Shown here one piece after another: positions 1-9,521 of a DNA stretch of 64,000 bases. A model generated the notes under the pieces. The model worked only from the letters and a program-made list of their open reading frames with translations. It was not told where the DNA came from and did no database searches. Positions within the stretch are counted from its first letter, which is position 1. Each line of letters opens with the position of its first letter. Position numbers and translations under genes: made by a program. This DNA comes from Lachnospiraceae bacterium (GTDB taxonomy: Bacteria > Bacillota > Clostridia > Lachnospirales > Lachnospiraceae): assembly GCA_024695665.1 (NCBI GenBank), contig JAILHT010000057.1, positions 1-64,000 of the forward strand, in the 5' to 3' direction.

Positions 1-579
1 AAGATTTCTTTTAAAATGGAAATCGGTGATCTTGTTGACAGTGAAATAATGCAGTTGTACCCATTTTCGTTTGCTCGTGAGATGTATGAGAGTGTAGCGA
101 AAAATATGGAGGTGGACAATGACGCCCAGGCGCAGGCGCCAGCACCTGCTCCGGCACCGCAGCCACAGGCTCAACCACAGCCGCAGGCTCAACCGGCAGC
201 ACAGGCCGCACCACCACCGCAGACACAAACTGCACCACCACCGCAGGGTTATGGTATGCCGATGATGCAGCCGGTTATGGATCCTGTAAATGTGCAACCG
301 GCACAGTTTGCAGCTTTTTCGCCTACTGCGATACCGGCAAATATGCCTGAAAATATCGATCTTATTTTGGATGTTCCGCTTGATGTGACAGTTGAGCTTG
401 GAAGAACCAGCAAATCGATTCAGGAAATATTGGATTTTGCTCCGGGTACAATTTTGGAACTTAATAAGATAGCCGGAGAGCCAATAGACATCCTTGTCAA
501 TGGAAAATACGTTGCTAAGGGTGAGGTTGTTGTAATTGAGGAAAGCTTTGGTGTCAGAATCACCGATATAATACAATAA
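1..579 (+). CDS. fliY: Flagellar motor switch phosphatase FliY (5' end missing)
   Basis: The reading frame is open to the left edge, so the N-terminal CheC-like phosphatase part lies outside the window. What remains is the end of that domain (an IGDLVDS stretch typical of the FliM/FliY family), a long Ala/Pro/Gln-rich linker (about residues 38-80 of the visible part) and a C-terminal FliN/SpoA domain starting near the ENIDLILDVPLDV motif. FliY sits in the flagellar C-ring and, in Bacillus, also dephosphorylates CheY-P. The next gene is cheY, as in the B. subtilis fla/che operon. A plain FliN is less likely because the upstream frame continues and carries FliM/FliY-like sequence. The first in-frame ATG in the window (position 16) is internal, not a start. 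Confidence 0.9.
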   Translation, partial: KISFKMEIGDLVDSEIMQLYPFSFAREMYESVAKNMEVDNDAQAQAPAPAPAPQPQAQPQPQAQPAAQAAPPPQTQTAPPPQGYGMPMMQPVMDPVNVQPAQFAAFSPTAIPANMPENIDLILDVPLDVTVELGRTSKSIQEILDFAPGTILELNKIAGEPIDILVNGKYVAKGEVVVIEESFGVRITDIIQ

Positions 580-617
580 ATGATTACAAGCCAAAACAGA
601 CAAAAGGAGATTTAAAA

Positions 618-980
618 ATGGGAAAAAATGTTTTAATTTGTGATGACGCAGCGTTTATGAGAATGATGATTAAGGACATTCTTTCTAAAAACGGATACGA
701 GATAGCCGGAGAAGCTGAGAATGGGGCAAAGGCTGTTGAAAAGTACGCAGAGACAAAACCTGATCTCGTTCTTATGGATATCACCATGCCTGAGATGGAT
801 GGAATACAAGCATTGAAGAAGATTAAAGAAACAGATCCCGGAGCAAATATTATTATGTGTTCTGCAATGGGACAGCAGGCAATGGTTATCGAGGCAATTC
901 AGTCGGGAGCAAAGGATTTTATAGTTAAACCTTTCCAGGCTGATCGTGTATTAGAGGCAGTTAAGAAAGTAGTCGGATAA
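618..980 (+). CDS. cheY: Chemotaxis response regulator CheY
   Basis: This is a 120-residue stand-alone receiver domain. Acidic pair D9/D10, phospho-acceptor D54 (in LMDITMP), switch Ser82 and Lys104 (KPF motif) are all present. It would be phosphorylated by CheA and bind the motor switch. It lies directly after fliY with a strong AAGGAG-type ribosome site and two bases before fliO. The length and the lack of an output domain rule out a transcription factor. Its position between fliY and fliO is the standard Firmicutes fla/che order. Confidence 0.96.
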   Translation: MGKNVLICDDAAFMRMMIKDILSKNGYEIAGEAENGAKAVEKYAETKPDLVLMDITMPEMDGIQALKKIKETDPGANIIMCSAMGQQAMVIEAIQSGAKDFIVKPFQADRVLEAVKKVVG

Positions 981-982
981 AA

Positions 983-1387
983 ATGAAAGGACTTTGTATC
1001 GCAGTTTCTTCGGGGCAAAGTTTTCTTCAAGTGCTCGGACTGTTGCTTATATTTATAGCAGTGCTTGCGGCAACCTATTTTGTCACAAGATGGATTGCGG
1101 GCTTCGAAAAGAGCCGGTCGTTCAATTGTAATCTTCGCGTTGTTGAGACACTGAGAATTACCACGAACAAATATGTTCAGATAGTGAAGGCCGGCAACAA
1201 ATATCTTGTTCTTGGCATTGGTAAAGATGAAATAAATCTCCTTGGAGAGCTGGACAAGGATGAGGTGGATGAGAGTATGGGGCAGCCATCCGTCATGTTT
1301 GACAAGGAGTCCTTTGCGCAAATTTTAGATAAACTAAAAAGCAAAATGCCGGAAAAACAGGACGACGAAAAAAATGAAAAATTTTAA
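983..1387 (+). CDS. fliO: Flagellar biosynthesis protein FliO/FliZ
   Basis: This 134-residue protein has one strong N-terminal membrane helix (about residues 10-33) followed by a small basic and beta-rich cytoplasmic domain. That domain contains the family pattern of a VVETL-type strand and a KYLVLGIG strand. FliO helps assemble the FliPQR core of the flagellar export apparatus. The call rests on this layout plus position between cheY and fliP. It overlaps fliP by 14 bases, which suggests translational coupling. The family is poorly conserved, so sequence alone would be weaker evidence. Confidence 0.85.
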   Translation: MKGLCIAVSSGQSFLQVLGLLLIFIAVLAATYFVTRWIAGFEKSRSFNCNLRVVETLRITTNKYVQIVKAGNKYLVLGIGKDEINLLGELDKDEVDESMGQPSVMFDKESFAQILDKLKSKMPEKQDDEKNEKF

Positions 1388-2243
1388 GATTTACAGCAGA
1401 ATTTCCGGATGTATCGGTATTGTGCTTCTTTTAGTTGTGTGCATAATACTTGTTTCGCCGTTGAGTGCCTATGCTACATCAACCGACAGTTCACCGGCAT
1501 CTGCATTGGCGGAAGACAATGACATAGGTGAGCTTCAAATTACCACGGGCGGAGGTGTAGAAGAGGCGACCGGTGATGACGCTGATGGACTTTCTATCTA
1601 TTATAACAATAGTGAAGGCGGACTCTCGGGGGCTCTTAGAATACTCATAGTACTTACAGTAATATCCCTCGCACCGTCAATACTTATAATGCTCACCTCG
1701 TTTACGAGAATCATTATAGTATTGCATTTCATCAGGTCGGCAATCGGTACACAGACATCGCCACCAAACCAGGTTCTTATCGGAGTTGCATTATTTTTGA
1801 CTTTGTTTATTATGAATCCGGTGTTTACACAAATAAACGAGGAGGCGATTGAGCCATTTGAAGCAGGTGAAATTACGCAGGAGGAAGCCATAGAAATCGG
1901 CAGTGTTCCTCTGCGAGAGTTTATGTATGCGCAGACACAGACCAAGGATCTTACTTTATTTGTGGATATATCAGGTGAGACTTATGAGGATTATGATGAT
2001 GTTCCGTTCAGTATATTGATACCAAGTTTTATTATCAGTGAACTTCGAACAGCTTTCATAATCGGTTTTTTGATTTATATACCGTTTATAGTTATAGATA
2101 TGGTTGTATCTTCAATCCTTATGTCGATGGGTATGATGATGTTGCCACCGACGACAATTTCACTTCCGTTTAAAATACTATTATTTGTTTTGGCGGACGG
2201 TTGGAATCTTGTTATCGGAAGTTTGGTTAAGACTTTTTACTGA
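1374..2243 (+). CDS. fliP: Flagellar export gate protein FliP
   Basis: This 289-residue membrane protein begins with a cleavable signal-like helix (about residues 12-34). An acidic exported stretch of roughly 50 residues follows, then the conserved FliP core. Recognisable core segments are SLAPSILIMLTSFTRI, the SPPNQVLIGVALF region and the C-terminal MMLPPTTISLPFK segment. FliP forms the pentameric part of the FliP5Q4R1 export pore. It starts inside fliO and is followed after 27 bases by fliQ. The acidic N-terminal extension before the first core helix is longer than in enterobacterial FliP, but long leaders occur in Firmicutes. Confidence 0.96.
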   Translation: MKNFKIYSRISGCIGIVLLLVVCIILVSPLSAYATSTDSSPASALAEDNDIGELQITTGGGVEEATGDDADGLSIYYNNSEGGLSGALRILIVLTVISLAPSILIMLTSFTRIIIVLHFIRSAIGTQTSPPNQVLIGVALFLTLFIMNPVFTQINEEAIEPFEAGEITQEEAIEIGSVPLREFMYAQTQTKDLTLFVDISGETYEDYDDVPFSILIPSFIISELRTAFIIGFLIYIPFIVIDMVVSSILMSMGMMMLPPTTISLPFKILLFVLADGWNLVIGSLVKTFY

Positions 2244-2270
2244 TAAAAGTTTTCAAGGGGAATAATATTA

Positions 2271-2543
2271 ATGATTACTGAAGGTGAAGTGCTTGAAATA
2301 GCACAGCAGGCAATTTATACTATATTGGTTTGTTCTCTGCCGATACTTCTTGTTTCACTTATTGTCGGATTGTTGGTCAGCATATTTCAGACTGTTACAT
2401 CAATTCAGGAGCAGACATTGACTTTTGTGCCTAAGATAATAGCTGTCTTTATCGCAATTATGTTATTTGGCTCCTTTATAATTAATAATTTGAGTGATTT
2501 TATTTACTCATTGTGGAGCGATTTTTCTCTTTATATAGGATAG
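2271..2543 (+). CDS. fliQ: Flagellar export gate protein FliQ
   Basis: This 90-residue protein has two transmembrane helices (about residues 14-38 and 53-76). The family sequence VSLIVGLLVSIFQTVTSIQEQT lies at the end of the first helix and is followed by the FVPKI element. This length and topology are diagnostic for FliQ, which packs around FliP and FliR in the export pore. It lies between fliP and fliR with short gaps. Confidence 0.96.
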   Translation: MITEGEVLEIAQQAIYTILVCSLPILLVSLIVGLLVSIFQTVTSIQEQTLTFVPKIIAVFIAIMLFGSFIINNLSDFIYSLWSDFSLYIG

Positions 2544-2565
2544 TGCTTCAACGGGAACGGGGCAT

Positions 2566-3354
2566 ATGGTTGAGTATAGTTTTTCACTTGTTACATTTGA
2601 ATATTTTTTGCTTATACTTATACGTATATCATCATTTATATTTGCGGCTCCGTTTTTTGGAATGACAAACGTACCGGCGAGGGTAAAAATTAGTATGGCT
2701 TGCTTTATTTCCATTATTGTTTTTACTTTCAAACCGGAATCTTTAGTTGAATATGCAGGTATATTCAGTTATACACTGCTGGTTTTGAAAGAAGGAATTA
2801 CAGGATTGTTGATCGGATTTGCCGCTAACATATGTAATTCCATTATTTTATTTGCGGGAACTATGATTGATACCCATCTGGGCTTATCAATGGCTATGGA
2901 ATACGATCCGGTTTCAAGAGCGCAGGTTTCGATTTCATCAAATTTTTATCAATATGTTCTGTTGCTTTTGCTTGTGGTTTCAGATATGCATCATTACATA
3001 TTGAGGGCGCTTGTTGATTCGTTTGAGCTTATTCCCGTAGGTGGAAGCGTCTTTCAGTGGAATTATCTTATGACGGGAATGGTGAATTTTGTCGGAGATC
3101 TTTTTTCTATAGGATTCAGGATTACATTGCCGGTTTTCGCTTGCATTATGATACTGAATGCAGTGCTTGGTATAATGGCAAAACTTTCACCACAGATGAA
3201 TATGTTTGCTATAGGTATGCAGCTAAAGATAATAGTAGGTTTGTTTATTTTACTGTTTACAATTTTTTTGCTACCTATGGTTGCGGATTATATTTTTACC
3301 GAGATGAAGGTTATGATTGTCTATATGATAAAGGGAATGTATGCCGGTGAATGA
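2566..3354 (+). CDS. fliR: Flagellar export gate protein FliR
   Basis: This 262-residue protein has about six membrane helices. Family landmarks include the N-terminal ISSFIFAAPFFG segment, the EGITGLLIGF segment and the SPQMNMFAIGMQLK segment near residue 210. FliR completes the export pore with FliP and FliQ and contacts FlhB. Its 3' end overlaps flhB by 14 bases, consistent with coupled translation of interacting partners. Confidence 0.96.
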   Translation: MVEYSFSLVTFEYFLLILIRISSFIFAAPFFGMTNVPARVKISMACFISIIVFTFKPESLVEYAGIFSYTLLVLKEGITGLLIGFAANICNSIILFAGTMIDTHLGLSMAMEYDPVSRAQVSISSNFYQYVLLLLLVVSDMHHYILRALVDSFELIPVGGSVFQWNYLMTGMVNFVGDLFSIGFRITLPVFACIMILNAVLGIMAKLSPQMNMFAIGMQLKIIVGLFILLFTIFLLPMVADYIFTEMKVMIVYMIKGMYAGE

Positions 3355-4483
3355 TAAATACAATATGCTTGAATTTACAATAGCATATAATCTTCAGTTT
3401 TTTGCAGATGGTCCGGGCGGAGAGAAAACCGAACCGGCTACACAGAAAAAACTCGATGATGCAAGAGATGAAGGTAAGGTTTCAAAAAGCCGTGAACTTA
3501 CTATGGCATTGGATCTAATAGTTCTTTTTGTTTGCCTTAAGCTTTTCACCTCATATGTGTACAGCGGATTTGTAAATATATTCAATTATGTATATTATAA
3601 GATTCCCGATTATGTCATGTACGATGCAAAAAATCCGGAAGCCAATGATTTTATGAACCTTTTTCAGGCAATTATAATAGACAGCCTGAAGATATTGGCA
3701 CCTTTCCTTTTGCTTGGATTTATTGTCACTATGGTAGTGAACATTTTGCAAGTAGGGCTGAAGGTTACCACAAAACCGCTTGAGCCAAAATTGGATAAAT
3801 TCAATCCGATAAACGGCTTTAAGCGAATACTATCGAAGGATTCTCTTTTTGAATTGTTCAAATCAATCGTAAAGATTGTGCTTATCGCATATATTGCATA
3901 TACTTCCATAAGAGGAAACACGGATGATCTTTTTATCCTCTATGATATTCCTCTTACACAGGCAGTTATATTATGCGGAGATATAATTATAAATACCGGA
4001 CTTAGGATCAGCCTGTTTTATCTGATTGTTGCTTTTATTGATTTCTTATATCAAAAGCATAAGTTCAATGAAGAAATGAAGATGACAAAACAGGAAGTTA
4101 AAGACGAATATAAGAATACTGAGGGTAACCCGGAAATCAAGTCTCGTCAGAGACAGAGAATGAGGGAAGCCTCCCAGAGACGTATGATGCAGTCGGTTCC
4201 GCAGGCGGATGTTATCATAACAAACCCTACTCATTATGCAGTTGCTCTAAAGTATGACATAAAGGTTGCAAAAGCACCTGTTGTTGTTGCCAAAGGAGAG
4301 AATTTCTTAGCACAGAAGATAAAGGATGTTGCTAGGGAGAACAATGTTGAAATTGTTGAGAATAAACCTTTGGCACGTATGCTTTATGCTAATGTTGACA
4401 TAGGACAGGAGATACCGCCTGAATTATATCAGGCTGTGGCGGATATTCTTGCTGTAATTTACAGAGCAAGAAACACAGCATGA
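3341..4483 (+). CDS. flhB: Flagellar export switch protein FlhB
   Basis: This 380-residue protein has an N-terminal motif FFADGPGGEKTEPAT, four membrane helices and a cytoplasmic autocleavage domain. The self-cleavage motif NPTH is intact at residues 295-298, so substrate-specificity switching should work. FlhB sits on the export gate and controls the change from hook to filament secretion. The ATG at 3341 is preceded by AAGGGA and overlaps fliR. A later ATG at 3365 has no ribosome site and would remove only eight residues. Confidence 0.97.
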   Translation: MPVNDKYNMLEFTIAYNLQFFADGPGGEKTEPATQKKLDDARDEGKVSKSRELTMALDLIVLFVCLKLFTSYVYSGFVNIFNYVYYKIPDYVMYDAKNPEANDFMNLFQAIIIDSLKILAPFLLLGFIVTMVVNILQVGLKVTTKPLEPKLDKFNPINGFKRILSKDSLFELFKSIVKIVLIAYIAYTSIRGNTDDLFILYDIPLTQAVILCGDIIINTGLRISLFYLIVAFIDFLYQKHKFNEEMKMTKQEVKDEYKNTEGNPEIKSRQRQRMREASQRRMMQSVPQADVIITNPTHYAVALKYDIKVAKAPVVVAKGENFLAQKIKDVARENNVEIVENKPLARMLYANVDIGQEIPPELYQAVADILAVIYRARNTA

Positions 4484-4519
4484 TAGTTACGACAAATACT
4501 TATCGGAAGGAGGGATAAA

Positions 4520-6553
4520 ATGAAAAGATCAGATGTTGCTATAGCTGCATATTTGCTTGCGGCTGTTGTATTTTTCATTATTCCCATTCCGAGTTTTCTT
4601 TTGGATATCATGTTGGCTATCAATATTTCGATAGCACTTATCATTTTGTTTAATGCATTATTTGCAAAAGAAGTTCTGGAGATGTCATTCTTCCCGACCT
4701 TACTTTTGTTTACGACAATATTCAGGATTTCCTTAAATGTTTCTTCCACCAGACTCATCCTTTCAACAGGAAATCCGGGAAATGTGGTAGAAACATTTGG
4801 TTCCTTCGTCGGTGGAGACAATCTTGTTATCGGAGCAATCATATTTATTGTTTTGATCATTATCCAGTTTGTTGTTATAAACAAAGGTTCCGAGCGAGTT
4901 GCAGAGGTAACGGCAAGATTTACTCTTGATGCTATGCCGGGTAAGCAGATGGCTATTGATGCCGATCTGAATACCGGTGCTATAACCGAAAAAGAAGCGA
5001 GAGAGAGACGAAGCAAGATTCAGGAAGAAGCCAGTTTCTTCGGTTCTATGGATGGTGCCACCAAATATGTTAAAGGAGATGCCACAGCCGGACTGATAAT
5101 AACGGGTATAAACCTTGTCGGCGGTATCATAATGGGCATAATGTATGGAGGCATGGAAGCGAACGATGCACTTGTTCGATATGGAACCTTAACTATAGGT
5201 GACGGACTTTGCTCACAGATTCCGTCTCTTCTTATATCATTGTCAACAGGTATTCTTGTAACGAAAGCTTCGAAGGAGACTGATATTGGCAGCATTCTCA
5301 TCGGTCAGCTTTTCGGAATGCCTAAGGTTTTGTATCTGGTTGGTACAGCACTTGTTTTCTTAGGTGTTATAACACCTCTTAATGTCGTATTGTTTGCTGG
5401 CCTTGGCATTACTTTTATTATATGCGGAAGACAACTTGACAAGACTGTAGGAATTGAGAGTGTCGAGGAAGCCGTCAGCGAGGAAGAGACATCTGCTGAA
5501 GAGATAAGGAAACCGGAAAATGTTGTTTCACTCTTGCAGGTCGATCCTATTGAACTCGAATTTGGATATGGAATTATCCCTCTTGCTGATGTAAATCAAG
5601 GTGGAGACTTGCTGGATCGTGTTGTAATGATTCGAAGGCAGATTGCACTTGAACTTGGTACAGTTGTGCCGATTATTCGCCTGAGGGACAACATTCAGCT
5701 GAATCCAAACCAATATATTATAAAGATAAAAGGCATACAGGTAACTGAAGGTGAAATACTTTTCGATCACTATATGGCCATGAATCCCGGTTATGTAGAG
5801 GAGGAGATAACCGGTATTCCTACATTTGAGCCTTCTTTCCATCTTCCTGCAATATGGATTACCGAGGGGCAGAGAGAAAGAGCAGAGAGTTTGGGCTATA
5901 CTGTAGTAGATCCACCTTCGATAATCGCAACGCATTTGACAGAGGTAATAAGAAATCATATCGCCGAACTTTTGACAAGGCAGGATGTGCAAAATCTTGT
6001 AAACAATTTAAAAGAGAGCAACCCTGTTTTGGTTGACGAGCTTACGCCAAAACTTTTGGGACTCGGAGAGATTCAGAAGGTTCTTCAGAATCTTTTGGAA
6101 GAAGGTATTTCAATAAGAGATCTTCTTTCCATTTTCGAGACTTTGGCTGATCATGCGGCTACAACAAGAGATACTGATATTTTGACAGAATATGTCAGAC
6201 AAGGACTTAAGAGAGCCATTTCGAGTAAATATTTCACTCCTAATGGTGTGACCTCGGTAATAACACTTGATCCGAAGACAGAGCAGGATATTATGGCATC
6301 CGTTAAGCAGTCGGAGCAAGGTGCATATATAACGCTGGACCCGGAAAGGACAAAAGCGATTATAGCATCGGTTGAGTCAGAGACCGAGAAGATGGAGAAT
6401 ATAGGAAAGACACCTATAATAATCACCTCACCGATAGTGAGGCTGTATTTTAAAAAACTGACAAGCGACTATTTCAGAGACCTTATAGTAATATCATATA
6501 ATGAGGTTGAGTCGAATGTGGAATTACAATCAGTAGGGATGGTGACAGGTTAA
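4520..6553 (+). CDS. flhA: Flagellar export apparatus protein FlhA
   Basis: This 677-residue protein has eight predicted membrane helices in the first half. The conserved cytoplasmic FHIPEP signature (RFTLDAMPGKQMAIDADLN) lies near residues 135-155, and a large C-terminal cytoplasmic domain docks export chaperones. FlhA uses the proton motive force to energise export. An AAGGAGGG ribosome site precedes the ATG. The length is normal for the family and no breaks are seen. The next gene starts one base after the stop codon region, so the operon continues tightly into flhF. Confidence 0.97.
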   Translation: MKRSDVAIAAYLLAAVVFFIIPIPSFLLDIMLAINISIALIILFNALFAKEVLEMSFFPTLLLFTTIFRISLNVSSTRLILSTGNPGNVVETFGSFVGGDNLVIGAIIFIVLIIIQFVVINKGSERVAEVTARFTLDAMPGKQMAIDADLNTGAITEKEARERRSKIQEEASFFGSMDGATKYVKGDATAGLIITGINLVGGIIMGIMYGGMEANDALVRYGTLTIGDGLCSQIPSLLISLSTGILVTKASKETDIGSILIGQLFGMPKVLYLVGTALVFLGVITPLNVVLFAGLGITFIICGRQLDKTVGIESVEEAVSEEETSAEEIRKPENVVSLLQVDPIELEFGYGIIPLADVNQGGDLLDRVVMIRRQIALELGTVVPIIRLRDNIQLNPNQYIIKIKGIQVTEGEILFDHYMAMNPGYVEEEITGIPTFEPSFHLPAIWITEGQRERAESLGYTVVDPPSIIATHLTEVIRNHIAELLTRQDVQNLVNNLKESNPVLVDELTPKLLGLGEIQKVLQNLLEEGISIRDLLSIFETLADHAATTRDTDILTEYVRQGLKRAISSKYFTPNGVTSVITLDPKTEQDIMASVKQSEQGAYITLDPERTKAIIASVESETEKMENIGKTPIIITSPIVRLYFKKLTSDYFRDLIVISYNEVESNVELQSVGMVTG

Positions 6554-6554
6554 G

Positions 6555-7850
6555 ATGACTATAAAGAAGTTTCAGGGCAGAACAGAGAGTGAGGCCTCTG
6601 AAAAAGCCAAAAAAGAGCTTGGCGAAAATTGCGTCATAATGAATGTGAAGGAGATAAAACCCAAGGGATTTTTGTCTGCTTTTAAATCCAGCACCTTTGA
6701 GGTGACGGCTGCCGTGGAGGAGAAGGAGAAGAGTTTCGATCCGTCTACTGCATTTAAAAATATGCCTAAAGCTAAAAGTGTAAATGTAGTGGCCAATGAA
6801 AAAATAGAGATTCCGTCATTTAATACTTCTCCTGTTAAAGATAGAGTAATTACTCCGGCGGAACCGAAGGCAGATTCCGCGATAAGTATGTTTTCGAGAA
6901 CTAAGGAGAAAGAGGAAAAAGAATTAGAGCAAAAAATCTCTAATCTTCAGTCCAGAATCGATGATGAGATAATAAAAAAAGAGATTGAGGCAGAAGACAA
7001 AGCAGAGGAACAGAAGAGTTCTGAGAACAGACAGCCGACAAAGCTTAAGAGAAAGAATGAAAACTTTGAATTTATCAAGACATTATATGAAGTTTTGATA
7101 GAAAATGAGGTTGATGAAAAATATGTAAATCAGATCATGGATGAGATGGAGAAGGTGAATTGGGGAGGAAACAATGTGGATACGATCCTCTCGGCGGTAT
7201 ACCAGAAGATGATCCTAAAGTTTGGACAGCCAAAGGGGATTGATATATCAAAAAAACCATCCATAGTATTTTTTATAGGACCGACCGGTGTTGGAAAAAC
7301 TACTACAATAGCAAAAATTGCATCAAAGTATAAAATAGAAAAAGGGAAGAAAGTGGCATTTTTGGCGGCCGATACATATCGTATTGCTGCGGCTGAACAA
7401 CTACGAACATATGCAAATATACTTGATTCCCCGATGAAGATAGTATATTCTCCGGAAGAACTAAACGGTGCAATCGATGAAGTTAAGGGATATGATCTTG
7501 TACTTGTCGATACAGCCGGGCTTTCTCATAAGAATGAGACGCAGAGGGCTGATGTAAAAAATCTTATAGATTCGGTCGATGAAAAATACAATAAGGCCGT
7601 ATATTTGGTTATAAGTGCCACAACAAAGTATAAAGATCTTCTTGAAATAACTGATACATATAAAGAGATTAGTGATTACAATCTTGTTTTTACAAAGCTG
7701 GATGAGACATCCTGCTATGGTAACCTTTTGAATATTAAATTACATACGGGTGCTGCATTATCATATGTCACAACCGGACAAAATGTGCCTGACGATATCG
7801 AGGTATTTGACACCCAGAAAATCGTAAAGCAGCTATTGGGAGGGCGATAA
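6555..7850 (+). CDS. flhF: Flagellar SRP-like GTPase FlhF
   Basis: This 431-residue protein has an N-terminal basic region (B domain), a charged variable middle and a C-terminal NG GTPase domain. The P-loop GPTGVGKTTT is near residues 241-250. The DTAG switch motif and the TKLDE base-recognition motif follow in the correct order. FlhF sets flagellar position and number and forms a heterodimer with FlhG, the next gene. It differs from Ffh and FtsY in lacking an M domain or acidic A domain. Confidence 0.95.
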   Translation: MTIKKFQGRTESEASEKAKKELGENCVIMNVKEIKPKGFLSAFKSSTFEVTAAVEEKEKSFDPSTAFKNMPKAKSVNVVANEKIEIPSFNTSPVKDRVITPAEPKADSAISMFSRTKEKEEKELEQKISNLQSRIDDEIIKKEIEAEDKAEEQKSSENRQPTKLKRKNENFEFIKTLYEVLIENEVDEKYVNQIMDEMEKVNWGGNNVDTILSAVYQKMILKFGQPKGIDISKKPSIVFFIGPTGVGKTTTIAKIASKYKIEKGKKVAFLAADTYRIAAAEQLRTYANILDSPMKIVYSPEELNGAIDEVKGYDLVLVDTAGLSHKNETQRADVKNLIDSVDEKYNKAVYLVISATTKYKDLLEITDTYKEISDYNLVFTKLDETSCYGNLLNIKLHTGAALSYVTTGQNVPDDIEVFDTQKIVKQLLGGR

Positions 7851-7851
7851 A

Positions 7852-8733
7852 ATGGATCAGGCAGAACAGTTGCGCAACATGGTGCGCGAACAGAACCGAG
7901 TTGAAAAAAAGACGGCCAGGGTTATTACCATTACCAGTGGAAAAGGCGGTGTCGGGAAATCCAATGTAGCTGTAAATCTGGCTGTTCAATTTAGAAAGAT
8001 GGGCAAAAGGGTCATAATATTTGATGCGGATATAGGATTGGCTAATGTTGAGGTTATGCTTGGCGCTGTACCGCAATATAATCTCAGCGACCTTATATAC
8101 AGAGGCAAAAATATTAAGGATATTATCACGGAAGGACCTATGGAGATAGGTTTTATATCCGGGGGATCTGGCATATCCGGACTCAACAACCTCTCAAAAG
8201 ATCAGATAGTATTTTTGGTGCATTCACTTGCTGAATTGAATGAATTAGCCGATATTATAATAATAGATACAGGAGCCGGAATATCGGACAGTGTTCTTGA
8301 GTTTGTCATAGCAAGTCCGGAGATACTTTTGGTTACCACACCGGAACCGAGTTCTCTCACAGATTCCTATTCATTACTTAAGGCACTTCACAGGAACCCG
8401 ACATTTGCTGAAGGAAACAGAAATGTGGATCTTGTTGCAAATAAAGTCCTTTCCGATGAGGAGGGAGACAGCGTATATGAGAGAGTAAATTCAGTTGTCG
8501 AACGTTTCTTGAACGGAAGGGTGAATTTCCTTGGCATGATACCGGCGGACTCAAAGCTTGAGAAGGCAGTAAGAGCTCAAAAAGTGGTTTCTGTTCAATA
8601 TCCGGAAGCCGACGCCAGCAAAGCTTTTGAGGTTTTGGCAAATAATCTATTAAATCATGGTAATGAATTATATACTATGCATAAGGGTATCACCCAACTT
8701 TTTATAAAATTTATAACGAGAGAAGGACATTGA
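7852..8733 (+). CDS. flhG: Flagellar number regulator FlhG (MinD-like ATPase, YlxH)
   Basis: This 293-residue ParA/MinD-family ATPase has a deviant Walker A, SGKGGVGKS (about residues 28-36), a DADIGLANV motif and an IIDTGAG Walker B-like motif. It begins with MDQAEQLRNM, the DQAxxLR activator helix by which FlhG stimulates FlhF GTPase. This separates it from true MinD. It limits flagellar number together with FlhF. It starts two bases after flhF ends, which fits stoichiometric production. Confidence 0.94.
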   Translation: MDQAEQLRNMVREQNRVEKKTARVITITSGKGGVGKSNVAVNLAVQFRKMGKRVIIFDADIGLANVEVMLGAVPQYNLSDLIYRGKNIKDIITEGPMEIGFISGGSGISGLNNLSKDQIVFLVHSLAELNELADIIIIDTGAGISDSVLEFVIASPEILLVTTPEPSSLTDSYSLLKALHRNPTFAEGNRNVDLVANKVLSDEEGDSVYERVNSVVERFLNGRVNFLGMIPADSKLEKAVRAQKVVSVQYPEADASKAFEVLANNLLNHGNELYTMHKGITQLFIKFITREGH

Positions 8734-8734
8734 T

Positions 8735-9469
8735 ATGGAAAATATCATAAAACCGGGCGATAAACTTGAGATACGTATTGTCCAACAGGTTGAGATGAAT
8801 GCAGCAACCGGTGAACCAATTCATGTATATAAAAGTAGCGTTGAAGATGTGCTGGATGAGGACACCTTGGAAATTGATATGCCGATTGAAGGCGGAAGAG
8901 TGCTACTTTTACCGTTGGATGTCAGATACGAGTTTATATTTTTCAGCGGTAGTTCGCTGTACCGTGCAAAGGGTGTCATAGTCGAGAGATACAGACGTGA
9001 CAATATCTATATGCTAAAGATTGCATTTAAGACACCTCTTGCAAAATATCAAAGAAGAGAGTATTACAGGTATCCCTGCCTGATAGACATACAGTTTGCT
9101 CTGTTGGATGAGGAAGAATGGAATAAGGACAATATGGCGCAATTGTTCGCTGATATAGCAAAACATGATTCCGATAGAGTTAAGAACGGTAGAGTACTTG
9201 ATTTGAGCGGCGGAGGAATGAGGTTCTCAACACTCGAATCACTTCAGGGAAATGATTACTTACTGATTGTTATTCGATTATGCAATGATACTTTCGACAA
9301 AAAATATGCTATACCCGCAAGACTTATTGCTTCAGACCATGCGGAAGGATATAAGAGCCTCTTCCATAACAGAGTGCAATTTGTATTTAGGGACATAAAG
9401 ATGCGGGAAGAAATTATAAGATTTATTTTTGAAGAAGAACGCAGCATGAGAAGAAAGAACACGTTATAG
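8735..9469 (+). CDS. YcgR-type PilZ domain protein (c-di-GMP flagellar brake)
   Basis: This 244-residue protein has an N-terminal YcgR-like beta domain (about residues 1-100) and a C-terminal PilZ domain. Both c-di-GMP contact motifs are visible: RxxxR within QRREYYRYP near residue 107, and D/NxSxxG as DLSGGG near residue 152. Known relatives (YcgR, Bacillus DgrA/MotI) bind the flagellar motor or stator and slow swimming when c-di-GMP is high. Its place between flhG and cheB makes a motility role very likely. Which motor part it binds cannot be read from the sequence. Confidence 0.88.
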   Translation: MENIIKPGDKLEIRIVQQVEMNAATGEPIHVYKSSVEDVLDEDTLEIDMPIEGGRVLLLPLDVRYEFIFFSGSSLYRAKGVIVERYRRDNIYMLKIAFKTPLAKYQRREYYRYPCLIDIQFALLDEEEWNKDNMAQLFADIAKHDSDRVKNGRVLDLSGGGMRFSTLESLQGNDYLLIVIRLCNDTFDKKYAIPARLIASDHAEGYKSLFHNRVQFVFRDIKMREEIIRFIFEEERSMRRKNTL

Positions 9470-9521
9470 TACCTATGAACTAAAAATAAGTACTTTTGGC
9501 ACAAGATATAGGGTGGATAAT

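Noticed and set aside
9513-9521. GTG start for cheB nine bases upstream of the ATG
   Set aside because: The GTG lies within the AGGGTGG ribosome site. The ATG at 9522 gives the normal CheB start.
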